A stretch of DNA of 64,000 bases from positions 930,001-994,000 of the forward strand of contig NZ_AP022569.1 in the NCBI RefSeq assembly GCF_010727945.1, read 5' to 3'. Positions 36,968 to 45,789 of the stretch are shown piece by piece. The position numbers and the translations under genes are program-made. Source of the stretch: Mycobacterium cookii. Its GTDB lineage: Bacteria > Actinomycetota > Actinomycetes > Mycobacteriales > Mycobacteriaceae. Under the pieces are notes generated by a model that was not told the origin of the DNA, did no database searches, and saw only the letters and a program-made list of their open reading frames with translations. How positions within the stretch are numbered: the first letter of the stretch is position 1; each line of letters begins with the position of its first letter.

Positions 36968-39433
36968 ATGCCTGACGACGCCGCCCACGGGCTTCTGACG
37001 TCGCTGCGGGTTCTCGATTTGTCCAGCGACGACGGCGACGCGGTGACCCGGCTGCTTGCCGATCTCGGCGCCGACGTGCTGAAGGTCGAACCGCCGGGAG
37101 GCAGCCCGTCGCGCACCACGGCCCCGACGCTGCGCGGCCTCAGCCTCCGGTTCGCCTTGCACAACGCGAACAAGCGCAGCACGGTCCTCGACCCTGCAGA
37201 CCCGGCCGACCGGGAACGGTTGATCGGGCTCGCCGGTGACGCCGACATCGTCGTCGACAGCGGTATTCCCGGTCAGGCCGCGGCCTACGGAACCTCGTGT
37301 GAAGACTTGGCCGACCGGTTCCCGCGACTGGTCGCACTGTCGGTCACCGACTTCGGCAGAACCGGGCCGCGGTCAACCTGGCGGGCAACCGATCCGGTGC
37401 TCTACGCGTTGTCGGGAGCGCTGTCACGATCGGGCCCGACCGCCGGGACGCCGGTCTCGCCACCGGACGGCATCGCCTCGGCTACCGCCGCCGTACAGGC
37501 CGCCTGGACCGCGCTGGTCGCTTACTACCACCGATTGCGTTGTGGCACAGGCGATTATATCGACTTCTCTCGATTCGAGGCGGTCGTGATGGCGCTCGAC
37601 CCCGCGTTCGGTGCACACGGGCAGGCCGCCGCGGGTGTCCGTCACCCCAATCGGTGGCGCGGGCGGCCCAGAAACCAGGACGCCTACCCGATCTATCCCT
37701 GCCGGGACGGCTACGTCCGGCTCTGCGTGATGTCGCCGCGCCAGTGGCACGGGCTGCGGCGCTGGCTGGGGGAGCCCGACGAGTTCGGAGACCCGAAGTA
37801 CGACGTGATCGCCGCTCGTTTCGCCGCCTGGCCCAAAATCGGTGTGCTGATCGAGCGGTTGTTCGCCGACCAGACCATGCAGGCGTTGGTCTCGGCCGGT
37901 CAGGCGCACGGTGTACCGATCTCGGCCGTACTGGCTCCGACGCAGATCCTGGCCTCCGAGCATTTCGAAGCGGTCGGCGCCGTCGCCGACGTCGAGATCG
38001 TGCCCGGGGTGCACAGCCGCGTGCCGACGGGCTACTACGCAGTCGACGGTCGGCACGTCGGCTTCCGAGCGGCCGCCCCGGCCGCCGGTGACCACGCGGC
38101 GCGGTGGCTGGCGGAGCCGGCCAACCTCAACGCCGCCGGCACATCCGGTCGGCGTCCATTCGACGGGCTGCGCATCGTCGACCTCGGCGTGATCGTCGCC
38201 GGCGGCGAACTCAGTCGCCTGTTCGGCGACTTCGGCGCCGAGGTGATCAAAGTCGAAAGCGCCGCCTACCCCGACGGACTTCGGCAGGCCAGGGTCGGCG
38301 ACGCGATGAGCGAATCGTTCGCCTGGACACATCGCAACAACCTCGCGCTCGGCCTGGATCTGCGCAGCGACGCGGGCAAGCGGGTGTTCAGCCGGCTGGT
38401 CGCCGACGCCGACGCGGTGTTCGCCAACTTCAAACCGGGAACGCTTGCTGCTCTTGGCTTTCCATATGACACGTTGCGGCAGCTCAATCCCCGGATCGTC
38501 CTCGCGGAAAGCAGCGCGTTCGGCGACAGCGGGCCGTGGAGCAACCGGCTGGGCTACGGACCGCTGGTGCGCGCCACCGCGGGCGTCAGCATGCTCTGGA
38601 CGGACGAGCAGTCCGAGCAGTCCCCACCGGACCAATCGAATGACGGTTCGCGGCACCGGTTCTACGACGCGACCACGGTCTTTCCCGACCACGTCGTCGG
38701 CCGGATCACCGCGATCGGCGCATTGGCGGCGTTGATCCACCGCGACCGGACCGGCAGCGCCGCCCGCGTGCAGGTTTCGCAGGCCGAGGCCGTCGTCAAT
38801 CAACTCGATGCCCGGTATGTCGTCGACACCGTGCGCGCCGACGGTCATCCCGAACTACGGGACGACATCAGCATTCACGCCGTCGTGCCATGCGCCGGCG
38901 ACGACGAGTGGTGCGCGATCTCGATCCGCACCGACGACGAATGGCGCTGCGCCACAGCGGTGTTCGGGTTGCCCGCACTGGCCGACGAGGCACGGTTTGC
39001 GACCGGCGAGGCGCGACGGGCCAACCGGGCCGACATGCTGGCGCAGGTCTCGGCGTGGACGTCGGTACGGACGCCGGTCCAGGTGGCCGGAGCCCTGCAG
39101 TCGGTGGGCGTGCCCGCGGGTCAGATGAATCGGCCACCCGACGTTCTGGAAGACCCGCAGATACGCGAGCGAAAGCTGTACGCCGACATGCGCCATCCAC
39201 TGTTCGACCACCCACTGCCGGCCGAAACCGGCCCGGCGCCGTTTCGCCACATTCCGCCCGCGCCGCAACGGCCGGCGCCGCTGCCCGGACAGGACACCCG
39301 CGAGATCTGTCACAAGATTCTCGGCATGACCAGCGACGAGACCGAGCAACTGATCGCCGACGGCGTGCTCTTCGCATCCACCGACACCGCCCCTAGCATT
39401 CGCCTGGCGCCCAACCGCGGAAGGTTTTCTTGA
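36968..39433 (+). CDS. Fused tandem family III CoA-transferase (Rv1866-like)
   Basis: An 821-residue protein made of two consecutive CaiB/BaiF (family III) CoA-transferase domains, about residues 10-380 and 395-790. Each opens with the same pattern (LRVLDLSSDDGDAVTRLLADLGADVLKVEPPGG, split here as two halves of one motif; and IVDLGVIVAGGELSRLFGDFGAEVIKVES in domain two). The catalytic Asp normally in such enzymes cannot be placed with confidence. It matches Rv1866, substrate unknown. Its TGA shares one base with the ATG of the thiolase-like gene, implying a shared acyl-CoA pathway. Confidence 0.88.
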   Translation: MPDDAAHGLLTSLRVLDLSSDDGDAVTRLLADLGADVLKVEPPGGSPSRTTAPTLRGLSLRFALHNANKRSTVLDPADPADRERLIGLAGDADIVVDSGIPGQAAAYGTSCEDLADRFPRLVALSVTDFGRTGPRSTWRATDPVLYALSGALSRSGPTAGTPVSPPDGIASATAAVQAAWTALVAYYHRLRCGTGDYIDFSRFEAVVMALDPAFGAHGQAAAGVRHPNRWRGRPRNQDAYPIYPCRDGYVRLCVMSPRQWHGLRRWLGEPDEFGDPKYDVIAARFAAWPKIGVLIERLFADQTMQALVSAGQAHGVPISAVLAPTQILASEHFEAVGAVADVEIVPGVHSRVPTGYYAVDGRHVGFRAAAPAAGDHAARWLAEPANLNAAGTSGRRPFDGLRIVDLGVIVAGGELSRLFGDFGAEVIKVESAAYPDGLRQARVGDAMSESFAWTHRNNLALGLDLRSDAGKRVFSRLVADADAVFANFKPGTLAALGFPYDTLRQLNPRIVLAESSAFGDSGPWSNRLGYGPLVRATAGVSMLWTDEQSEQSPPDQSNDGSRHRFYDATTVFPDHVVGRITAIGALAALIHRDRTGSAARVQVSQAEAVVNQLDARYVVDTVRADGHPELRDDISIHAVVPCAGDDEWCAISIRTDDEWRCATAVFGLPALADEARFATGEARRANRADMLAQVSAWTSVRTPVQVAGALQSVGVPAGQMNRPPDVLEDPQIRERKLYADMRHPLFDHPLPAETGPAPFRHIPPAPQRPAPLPGQDTREICHKILGMTSDETEQLIADGVLFASTDTAPSIRLAPNRGRFS

Positions 39434-40920
39434 TGCCCCCCAACCCGAGAACGCCGGTGCTGGTCGGCTACGGCCAGATCAATTACCGCCAGGAGGCGAA
39501 CGGGCAGGACGACAACCCGGAACCGGTCGATCTGATGGCCGAGGCCGCCCGCGCGGCCGCCGATGCACGCGTCCTCGAAGCCGTCGACTCCGTCCGGGTG
39601 GTCAACCTGCTCTCGGCGCGCTACCGCGATCCCGGCCTGCTACTCGGGCAGCGCATCGGCGCTGACAATCCGGCGACCCGGTACAGCGGCATCGGAGGCA
39701 ATGTGCCGCAGACGCTGGTCAACCGGGCCTGTGCGGACATTCAACATGGACGCGCGGACGTCGTTCTGGTTGCCGGCGCCGAAATGTGGCGAACCAGAAT
39801 GCAATTGCGCGCCAGCGGCCGACGGCTCGGCTACACCGAGCAGGACGAGTCGGTTCCGCTGCCCGAAGGCAGCGACGAGAACGTGCCGATGGCCGGGGCC
39901 GCCGAAGACCGCATCGGCCTGGACCGCCCGTCGTTCATCTACCCGATGTTCGAGCAGGCATTGCGGATCAGCACGGGGGAGTCCAGCGACGACCACCGCA
40001 AGCGCATCGGCGAATTGTGGGCGCGGTTCAACGAGGTCGCAGTCGCCAACCCGCATGCTTGGATCCGTAAACCGGTTGCTGCCGAAGACATTTGGCAGCA
40101 GGGCCCGACGAACCGGATGGTCAGCTGGCCCTACACCAAGCTGATGAACTCCAACAACATGGTCGACCAGTCCGCCGCGTTGATCCTCACGTCGGTGGAG
40201 GCCGCGACCCGGCTGAAGATCCCCGCCGAACGCTGGGTGTACCCGTACGCCGGCACCGACTCGCACGACACCTACGCGATCAGCGAGCGTGCCGAACTGC
40301 ACCGTTCGCCGGCAATCCGGATCGGCGGCACGCGGGCACTGGAGTTGGCCGGGCTGGGTATCGACGACGTGGACCACGTCGACTTGTACTCATGCTTTCC
40401 GTCCGCGGTCCAGGTCGCCGCGGCCGAACTCGGACTGCTGGTGGACGACCCGGCCCGACCGCTGACCGTCACGGGCGGCCTGACGTTCGCCGGCGGCCCG
40501 TGGAGCAACTACGTCGCGCACTCGATCGCGACGATGGCAGAGTTGCTGGTGGCCAACCCCGGCCACCGGGGCCTGATCACCGCCAACGGCGGCTATCTGA
40601 CCAAGCACAGCTTCGGCGTGTACGGCACCGAGCCACCGTCGACGGAATTCCGTTGGGAGGACACCCAATCCGAGGTCGACCGGGAGCCGACCCGGACAGC
40701 AGCGGTCGAGTGGGAAGGCGTGGGCACCGTGGAGGCCTGGACCACGCCGTTCGACCGGGATGGCCAGCCGGAGAAGACATTCCTGGCGGTGCGCACGCCC
40801 GACGGCCGTCGCACCTTGGCGTTGATCAACGACCAGGCGACAGCCGCGGACACGGTGCGCGACGACATCGGCGAAGCCGAGGTGACCGTGCACGCCGACG
40901 GTTCCGCAACCTTATTGTGA
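39433..40920 (+). CDS. Thiolase-like (acetyl-CoA acetyltransferase family) protein (Rv1867-like)
   Basis: A 495-residue thiolase-superfamily protein of the SCPx/DitF-like subgroup (PRTPVLVGYGQINYRQEANG; ADVVLVAGAEMWRTRMQ; DLYSCFPSAVQVAAAELG; GGLTFAGGPWSNYVAHS). A DUF4499-like C-terminal domain follows. The usual active-site Cys near residue 90 is not obvious (NRACADIQHG holds a Cys at the right depth), so classical thiolysis is uncertain. It is coupled to the CoA-transferase by a TGATG overlap and is the Rv1867 counterpart. Confidence 0.85.
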   Translation: MPPNPRTPVLVGYGQINYRQEANGQDDNPEPVDLMAEAARAAADARVLEAVDSVRVVNLLSARYRDPGLLLGQRIGADNPATRYSGIGGNVPQTLVNRACADIQHGRADVVLVAGAEMWRTRMQLRASGRRLGYTEQDESVPLPEGSDENVPMAGAAEDRIGLDRPSFIYPMFEQALRISTGESSDDHRKRIGELWARFNEVAVANPHAWIRKPVAAEDIWQQGPTNRMVSWPYTKLMNSNNMVDQSAALILTSVEAATRLKIPAERWVYPYAGTDSHDTYAISERAELHRSPAIRIGGTRALELAGLGIDDVDHVDLYSCFPSAVQVAAAELGLLVDDPARPLTVTGGLTFAGGPWSNYVAHSIATMAELLVANPGHRGLITANGGYLTKHSFGVYGTEPPSTEFRWEDTQSEVDREPTRTAAVEWEGVGTVEAWTTPFDRDGQPEKTFLAVRTPDGRRTLALINDQATAADTVRDDIGEAEVTVHADGSATLL

Positions 40921-41008
40921 CCCAACCGGGTTAGCTGAAAGCTACCTGTGAACCGGCCCGCGCGATTATTGTCAACTAGTCAACTAGACGCCGTGGAGGT
41001 GCTCGGGC

Positions 41009-43102
41009 GTGCGGATCCTGCTGACCGGCGTCACCGGCCTGCTCGGGCGCGCCGTGGCCCGGCAGCTGGTCGCCGCCGGCCATACGGTCACCGGCATCGC
41101 GGCCGAGCCGCATGAATCCCTGCATCCCGACGTCGACTTTGTTCGTGGCTCACTCGTCGACCCGGTGCTGCAGCAACTGGCCGACGCGTCCGAGGTCGTC
41201 CTGCACCTTGCCCCGATCGAGGCCGCCGCGCCGGGCAGCGCGGGGATCAACGGTCTGGTGCACGTCGCGCATGCGGCGGCCCGCGCCGGCTCCCGGCTGA
41301 TCTGCCTGTCACAGTCAGCCGGTCAACCCACGCTCTACGGACAGGCCGAGACGCTGGTGGCCTCCGGGTGGGCGCCCAGCGTGGTGGTGCGGATAGCACC
41401 GCTGATGGGCCGCCAGCTCGACTGGATGATCTGCCGCACAGTCGGCAGCCTGTTGGCGAGCAAGAATCCGGCTCAGCCGCTTCGGCTGCTGCATTTCGAC
41501 GACCTGCTGCGCTTCCTGGTGCATGCGGTGGCCACCAACCGCAGCGGCGTGGTCGACCTCGCGGCTCCGGACACCGTCGATATCGGCGCTGCGCGTCGAC
41601 TGCTGCGCTCGGCCGATCAGCGACCCCGATTGGCTCGGCTCCCATGCTGGCACCACCTGACGCCCGACTTCGACGATGCAGCGGCGGCGGAGTCGTGGCA
41701 GTTTGAATTCGGCTGGCGGGCAAGCGATGCGGTCGCCGACACCACCCGCGGCCTGGTCGGCCGCCGGGTCGATACCCGGGGTGCGGCGGATCTGGCCGGT
41801 CATCTGCCACTGCCGGTCGAGGTTGCGCCGCGAGCCAGGCCGTCGGACGGCGCACTGTTGTCGGCTGCTGGAAGCGACGGGCAGGAGGGTGAGTTCGACG
41901 ACCGCATCGACCCGCGCTTCCCGGTGTTCAGTGCGGCGACGGTAGCCGAGGCGCTGCCCGGCCCGCTGACACCGATGACGCTTGACGTCCAGCTCTCCGG
42001 TCTGCGAGCCGCTACCAGGGCGATGAGTCTGGTGATGAGCCCCGGCGATGCGCTGGCCGACGAATGGGGGAGTCGGGCGATCGCCGTGTTCAGTCACCAG
42101 CCCTACATCGGTGTTTCGGCGAACGTTCTTGCCGCGGAGCAGTTGCCCGGCTGGAACGCCGACGAGGTCAGACGGGCATCGCTCGGCGGCTCGCACGTCG
42201 AGGCGCTGTGGCCGCTCGGCCGCCCGCGGTCGGCTGGCCGCGTGCTCGGGTCGGCCGCCAAAGCCGTTGTCGCCAAACGAGCCTTGGCGTTGCTACGCCA
42301 TCTCAAGGCCGACACCCAGGCATACGTCGCGGCGGCCGCGGCCGAACATCTGTCTGCGGTGCAACTGATGTCGAAATCCGACGCCGAATTGCAGGTACGG
42401 GTTCGGTTGCTGCGGGACAGGATTCATCAGGGTTGGCGGCTAACCGGGCTGTGGCTGATCGACAATGGCGTCACCGCGGCGACGGTGGAGCGCACCGGCG
42501 TGCACATCGGCGTCGCCGGAGTGGGCGCGTTGCTGCACAGCGACGCCATCGAAGCCAAGACCGCGTCGCTGGCCGGGCTGATCCATAACGATGCGCAGTT
42601 GTGCGCGTTGGCATTAGACCGCGACCTCGACGGCGTCACCGCCATGTCGGGCACCATCGGCGCCGCGTTCACGTCCGCGGTCAGCCGGATCGGGCACCGC
42701 GGCCCCGGTGAGGTCGAGCTGGCGAACCTGATGTTCGGCGACGATCCAGCGATGCTGCTGGCTGCCGCCGGACACGCCGCAACCGATGTGCCGCAGCCGG
42801 TGAAACCGGCCGGATCGGAGGCGAAGCTGTCCGAGCGGATGGCGGCGAGCACCCGCGCGTCTCGCGAACTCGCCTACGACACGACCATCAGATTCACCCA
42901 TGAGCTACGAACGACGTTGCGAGAGTTGGGCTCTCGATTAGAGGACGCAGAACTCATCGACGTTGCCGGCGAGGTGTTCTACCTCACCTGCGACGAGGCG
43001 GTCACCCCACCGTCGGATGCGCGACTGCGGATCAAGCGTCGTCGCGACGAACGCGAACGGTTCCAGACTCTGCGTCCGCCCACCGTCGTCACGGTCAACT
43101 GA
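41009..43102 (+). CDS. NAD-epimerase-like protein with PEP-utilising-type C-terminal region (Rv1868-like)
   Basis: A 697-residue protein. The N-terminal 250 residues are an extended-SDR (epimerase) fold with TGVTGLLGRAVARQL. From about residue 310, FPVFSAATVAEALPGPLTPMTLDV resembles the segment after the ATP-grasp domain in rifampin phosphotransferase and PEP-synthase-like proteins (NVGEVLPGPVTPL-type). No ATP-grasp or phospho-His domain is seen. The function of Rv1868 and relatives is unknown. The GTG start lies eight bases after GGAGGT. Its 3' end overlaps the convergent reductase gene by 8 bp. Confidence 0.8.
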   Translation: MRILLTGVTGLLGRAVARQLVAAGHTVTGIAAEPHESLHPDVDFVRGSLVDPVLQQLADASEVVLHLAPIEAAAPGSAGINGLVHVAHAAARAGSRLICLSQSAGQPTLYGQAETLVASGWAPSVVVRIAPLMGRQLDWMICRTVGSLLASKNPAQPLRLLHFDDLLRFLVHAVATNRSGVVDLAAPDTVDIGAARRLLRSADQRPRLARLPCWHHLTPDFDDAAAAESWQFEFGWRASDAVADTTRGLVGRRVDTRGAADLAGHLPLPVEVAPRARPSDGALLSAAGSDGQEGEFDDRIDPRFPVFSAATVAEALPGPLTPMTLDVQLSGLRAATRAMSLVMSPGDALADEWGSRAIAVFSHQPYIGVSANVLAAEQLPGWNADEVRRASLGGSHVEALWPLGRPRSAGRVLGSAAKAVVAKRALALLRHLKADTQAYVAAAAAEHLSAVQLMSKSDAELQVRVRLLRDRIHQGWRLTGLWLIDNGVTAATVERTGVHIGVAGVGALLHSDAIEAKTASLAGLIHNDAQLCALALDRDLDGVTAMSGTIGAAFTSAVSRIGHRGPGEVELANLMFGDDPAMLLAAAGHAATDVPQPVKPAGSEAKLSERMAASTRASRELAYDTTIRFTHELRTTLRELGSRLEDAELIDVAGEVFYLTCDEAVTPPSDARLRIKRRRDERERFQTLRPPTVVTVN

Positions 43103-44324
43103 CGGCGTCGCCCAACGGCTTTTCGGTATCGACCAATGCGTTGAGATTCACCTTGTTCTTCGACCGGATCAGGTTCTTGATGTCGTCGAGCACATCCCAG
43201 ACGTTGACGTTCATGCCGGCCAGCACCCGGTTTTCGCCGTCCAGCCAGAAGGCCACGAATTCGCGGCCCTCGACGTCGCCGCGGAACACCACCCGATCGC
43301 AGTTCGGCGCGTAACCGACGTACTCCATGCCGAGGTCGTACTGGTCGGTGAAAAAATACGGCAGCTCTTTGTATTTCGCGTCTTCGCCGAGCATCCCCGC
43401 GACTGCGACGGCCGGCTGATTCAGCGCGTTGGCCCAGTGTTCGGTGCGGATGCGCTCGTCGAACAACGGATGCTCGGCCGCGGCGATGTCACCCACCGCA
43501 TAGATGTCGGGGTTGCTGGTGCGCAACGACGAGTCGACCAGCACCCCGCCGTCACCGGTCGACAGGCCGGCATCCTCGGCGAGTTCGATGTTGGGCTGCG
43601 CACCGACGGCGACCAGCACGCGGTCGGCGGTGACCGTCGACCCGTCGCCCAATCGCAAACCGGTGGCCTTGCCGTCGGTCGTGATGATCTCCTTGACTTC
43701 GGTCTCCAGGCGCAGGTCCACACCATGGTCGCGATGCAGCGCGGCGAACACGTTGCCGACTTCTTCGCCGACCGCGCCGATCAACGGCGCCTTGGCCGTC
43801 TCGACCACGGTGACATCGATCTTGCGCTCGCGAGCACTAGCCGCAACCTCCAGGCCGATCCACCCGGCCCCGACCACCGCCAGCGACGATCCCTCGAGCA
43901 GAGCCGTATTCAGGTTCGACGCGTCGTCGTATTTCCGGAGGTAATGCACTCCGGTGGAGTCGGCACCGGGGATCGTCAGCCACCGCGGACGCGATCCACT
44001 GGCCAGCAGCAACTTGTCGTACTTCAGGCTCTCGCCTGAGACTGCGACGGTGTGAGCATTCGGGTCGATCGACAGCACCTCGGTGCCGACCCGCAAGTCG
44101 ATCTTGTTGTCGCGGTACCACTGTGAGTCGTGCACGGTGAAATCGCCGAGCGACTTCTTGCCGGCAAGAAATTCTTTGGACAATGGCGGTCGCTCGTAAG
44201 GTAGGTGCTCCTCGTCGGCGAACAGCACGACTTTGCCGTCAAACCCTTTCTCGCGCAACGCTTCGGCAGCCTTGGCTCCGCCCAGTCCGCCGCCGACGAT
44301 GACGAATATCTTCGAGTCGACCAT
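43095..44324 (-). CDS. FAD-dependent ferredoxin reductase-like oxidoreductase (Rv1869c-like)
   Basis: A 409-residue NAD(P)H:ferredoxin/rubredoxin reductase-type flavoprotein. It has the FAD motif FVIVGGGLGGAKAAEAL at residues 6-22, the NADH motif SLAVVGAGWIGLEVAASA (about 148), the PDIYAVGDIAA FAD segment (about 280) and a C-terminal reductase domain (NVNVWDVLDDIKNLI). Such enzymes feed electrons to ferredoxins of P450 or dioxygenase systems. I start at ATG 44324, placed by GGAGCAG and homology to Rv1869c (411 residues). No ferredoxin gene adjoins. Confidence 0.9.
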   Translation of the reverse strand: MVDSKIFVIVGGGLGGAKAAEALREKGFDGKVVLFADEEHLPYERPPLSKEFLAGKKSLGDFTVHDSQWYRDNKIDLRVGTEVLSIDPNAHTVAVSGESLKYDKLLLASGSRPRWLTIPGADSTGVHYLRKYDDASNLNTALLEGSSLAVVGAGWIGLEVAASARERKIDVTVVETAKAPLIGAVGEEVGNVFAALHRDHGVDLRLETEVKEIITTDGKATGLRLGDGSTVTADRVLVAVGAQPNIELAEDAGLSTGDGGVLVDSSLRTSNPDIYAVGDIAAAEHPLFDERIRTEHWANALNQPAVAVAGMLGEDAKYKELPYFFTDQYDLGMEYVGYAPNCDRVVFRGDVEGREFVAFWLDGENRVLAGMNVNVWDVLDDIKNLIRSKNKVNLNALVDTEKPLGDAVS

Positions 44325-44377
44325 GATCACTGCTCCATCCTGTCGGATTACCTTGCTCGTGCAGCCCACACAGATGG

Positions 44378-45013
44378 CTAGCCGGCCACCCGTTGACGTA
44401 CGTCGTCGTCGAGAGTCGATCGCACCAGCGCGGCGGCCAGTCGCGCATTGGAGCGCGGGGCGAGGGCGCTGAGCTTGTCCGCATCGCCGGGCAGTCCCAG
44501 TGCCGTGGCGCCGGCCCTGGCGCGCTCGTCGAAGAAGGGCCGTGCCCACGTCCACACGTCTTGTACTTCGCGCAGGTAAATGTCGGCGCCGGTGTCACCG
44601 ATTCCTTTGAACTGCTTGAGCATCCGCTTCGCGGCTTCGATGTCGTGATGACTGCGCTCGGAGATGGCGCGGAGATCACCGGCGTAATCGTCTCGCACAT
44701 GCTTGGCGATATCCGTCAGCCGCGTGGCCGAACTCTCGTCGTAGCGCACATAGTGGGCGCGGCCGAACGCAGCGATCATGCTGCGTCGATCGGACGCCAG
44801 CACGGCCTTGGGAGTGCGCAGCCCGGCTTTGAACAATTCACGGGCAGCACGCATCGCGGTGGCGGCGTCGATCGGCTTACTCGCCAGCATGCAGAGCACC
44901 AGCAGCTGAAACAGCGGCATCGGTTTGTCGTCGATACGGATTCCCGTTTCTTCGGCGTAGGTGGTGCCGGCGGTCGTCAGCAACCGCCGCACCAGACGCC
45001 TGTCGGGATCCAC
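44378..45013 (-). CDS. HhH-type endonuclease III-like conserved protein (Rv1870c-like)
   Basis: A 211-residue protein, the length of Rv1870c. It is all-helical, with a helix-hairpin-helix-type segment LKQFKGIGDTGADIYLREVQD (about residue 140 in two adjoining parts). The domain resembles the DNA glycosylase/endonuclease III superfamily, but the catalytic Lys and Fe-S cysteines are not present. DNA binding is plausible and catalysis unproven. The start is uncertain: I use GTG 45013 from homology; TTG 45046 is the alternative. Confidence 0.7.
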   Translation of the reverse strand: MDPDRRLVRRLLTTAGTTYAEETGIRIDDKPMPLFQLLVLCMLASKPIDAATAMRAARELFKAGLRTPKAVLASDRRSMIAAFGRAHYVRYDESSATRLTDIAKHVRDDYAGDLRAISERSHHDIEAAKRMLKQFKGIGDTGADIYLREVQDVWTWARPFFDERARAGATALGLPGDADKLSALAPRSNARLAAALVRSTLDDDVRQRVAG

Positions 45014-45055
45014 AGAGCACGGCGTACCCGCAGCGAGGCTTCGCAAACGTCGTGA

Positions 45056-45388
45056 TTACTTCGGCGGAAGACTGCGCGCGTAGTCGGCGCCGCGAGTCAC
45101 CCAGTCGGTCAATTGCCGTTTGGTTTTCACCCCGCCGGCATCGACGCGGATCCACCCGCGAACCTCGCGTCCGCTCATCACCATCGGGCTGACGTGGCTG
45201 CGGCTCAGCAGATTCTCGGTGTCGCCCGGCGGCACCCGCACCATCAGCCCGCCCTGCCCGCTCACGGCGACGGACATATTGCCGTTGATCAGGAAGGCCA
45301 GCCCGCCGAACATCCGAATCTCGTCGACGCCGCGCACCGGGCCCAGCAGTTCCCGGACCCGGTCGGCCAGGTCGGCGTCGTACGCCAT
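45056..45388 (-). CDS. TfoX N-terminal domain protein
   Basis: A 110-residue protein consisting of a TfoX-N domain only (VDEIRMFGGLAFLINGNMSVAV; a basic YxxxxK-type tail). TfoX in gamma-proteobacteria links to competence, but isolated N-domains in actinobacteria have no known function. The ATG at 45388 is two bases after the stop of the DUF385-type gene, so the genes are co-translated. Confidence 0.88.
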   Translation of the reverse strand: MAYDADLADRVRELLGPVRGVDEIRMFGGLAFLINGNMSVAVSGQGGLMVRVPPGDTENLLSRSHVSPMVMSGREVRGWIRVDAGGVKTKRQLTDWVTRGADYARSLPPK

Positions 45389-45390
45389 GC

Positions 45391-45780
45391 TCAGTCCAGG
45401 TCGACCCGGATAGTCAGCAAATCGCTGCCCATCAGCCGCACCAGCGCGCTGTTGACCCCGGGCAGGCCCTTGAGCCGCTCGTTCACGTCATCGTCGGGCA
45501 GCAGGTGAGCGGTGCCGGTGCGCCACTGGCCGTGCAGCCGCAGCCGCACCGCCGGATTGGCCTTGATGTTGAGCACGTAATGCGAGTGCTCGCCGTGCTC
45601 GGAGACCAGCCAGAACTGGTTGCCGATCAGCCGGCCCCCGATCGCGGTGCGGCGCGGCTGGCCCGACTTGCGCCCGGTGGTCTCCAGCATGGTCATCGGT
45701 GACCGACGACCAATCGGGTTGACCACCAGGCGTTGAGCGGTGTGGACGACGCGCCGTTTGAGTTGCTGCAGATCAGGCAT
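45391..45780 (-). CDS. Deazaflavin (F420)-dependent nitroreductase family protein (DUF385)
   Basis: A 129-residue split-barrel protein of the Ddn/DUF385 family, whose members bind F420 and reduce quinones or nitro compounds. Signature segments are GRKSGQPRRTAIGGRLIGNQFWLVSEHG and WVxN-type HYVLNIKANPAVRLRLHGQWRTG. It begins 9 bp after the lon stop and continues the same minus-strand gene run. A second, different member is encoded at 54111-54578. Confidence 0.85.
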   Translation of the reverse strand: MPDLQQLKRRVVHTAQRLVVNPIGRRSPMTMLETTGRKSGQPRRTAIGGRLIGNQFWLVSEHGEHSHYVLNIKANPAVRLRLHGQWRTGTAHLLPDDDVNERLKGLPGVNSALVRLMGSDLLTIRVDLD

Positions 45781-45789
45781 CACCGCAGA

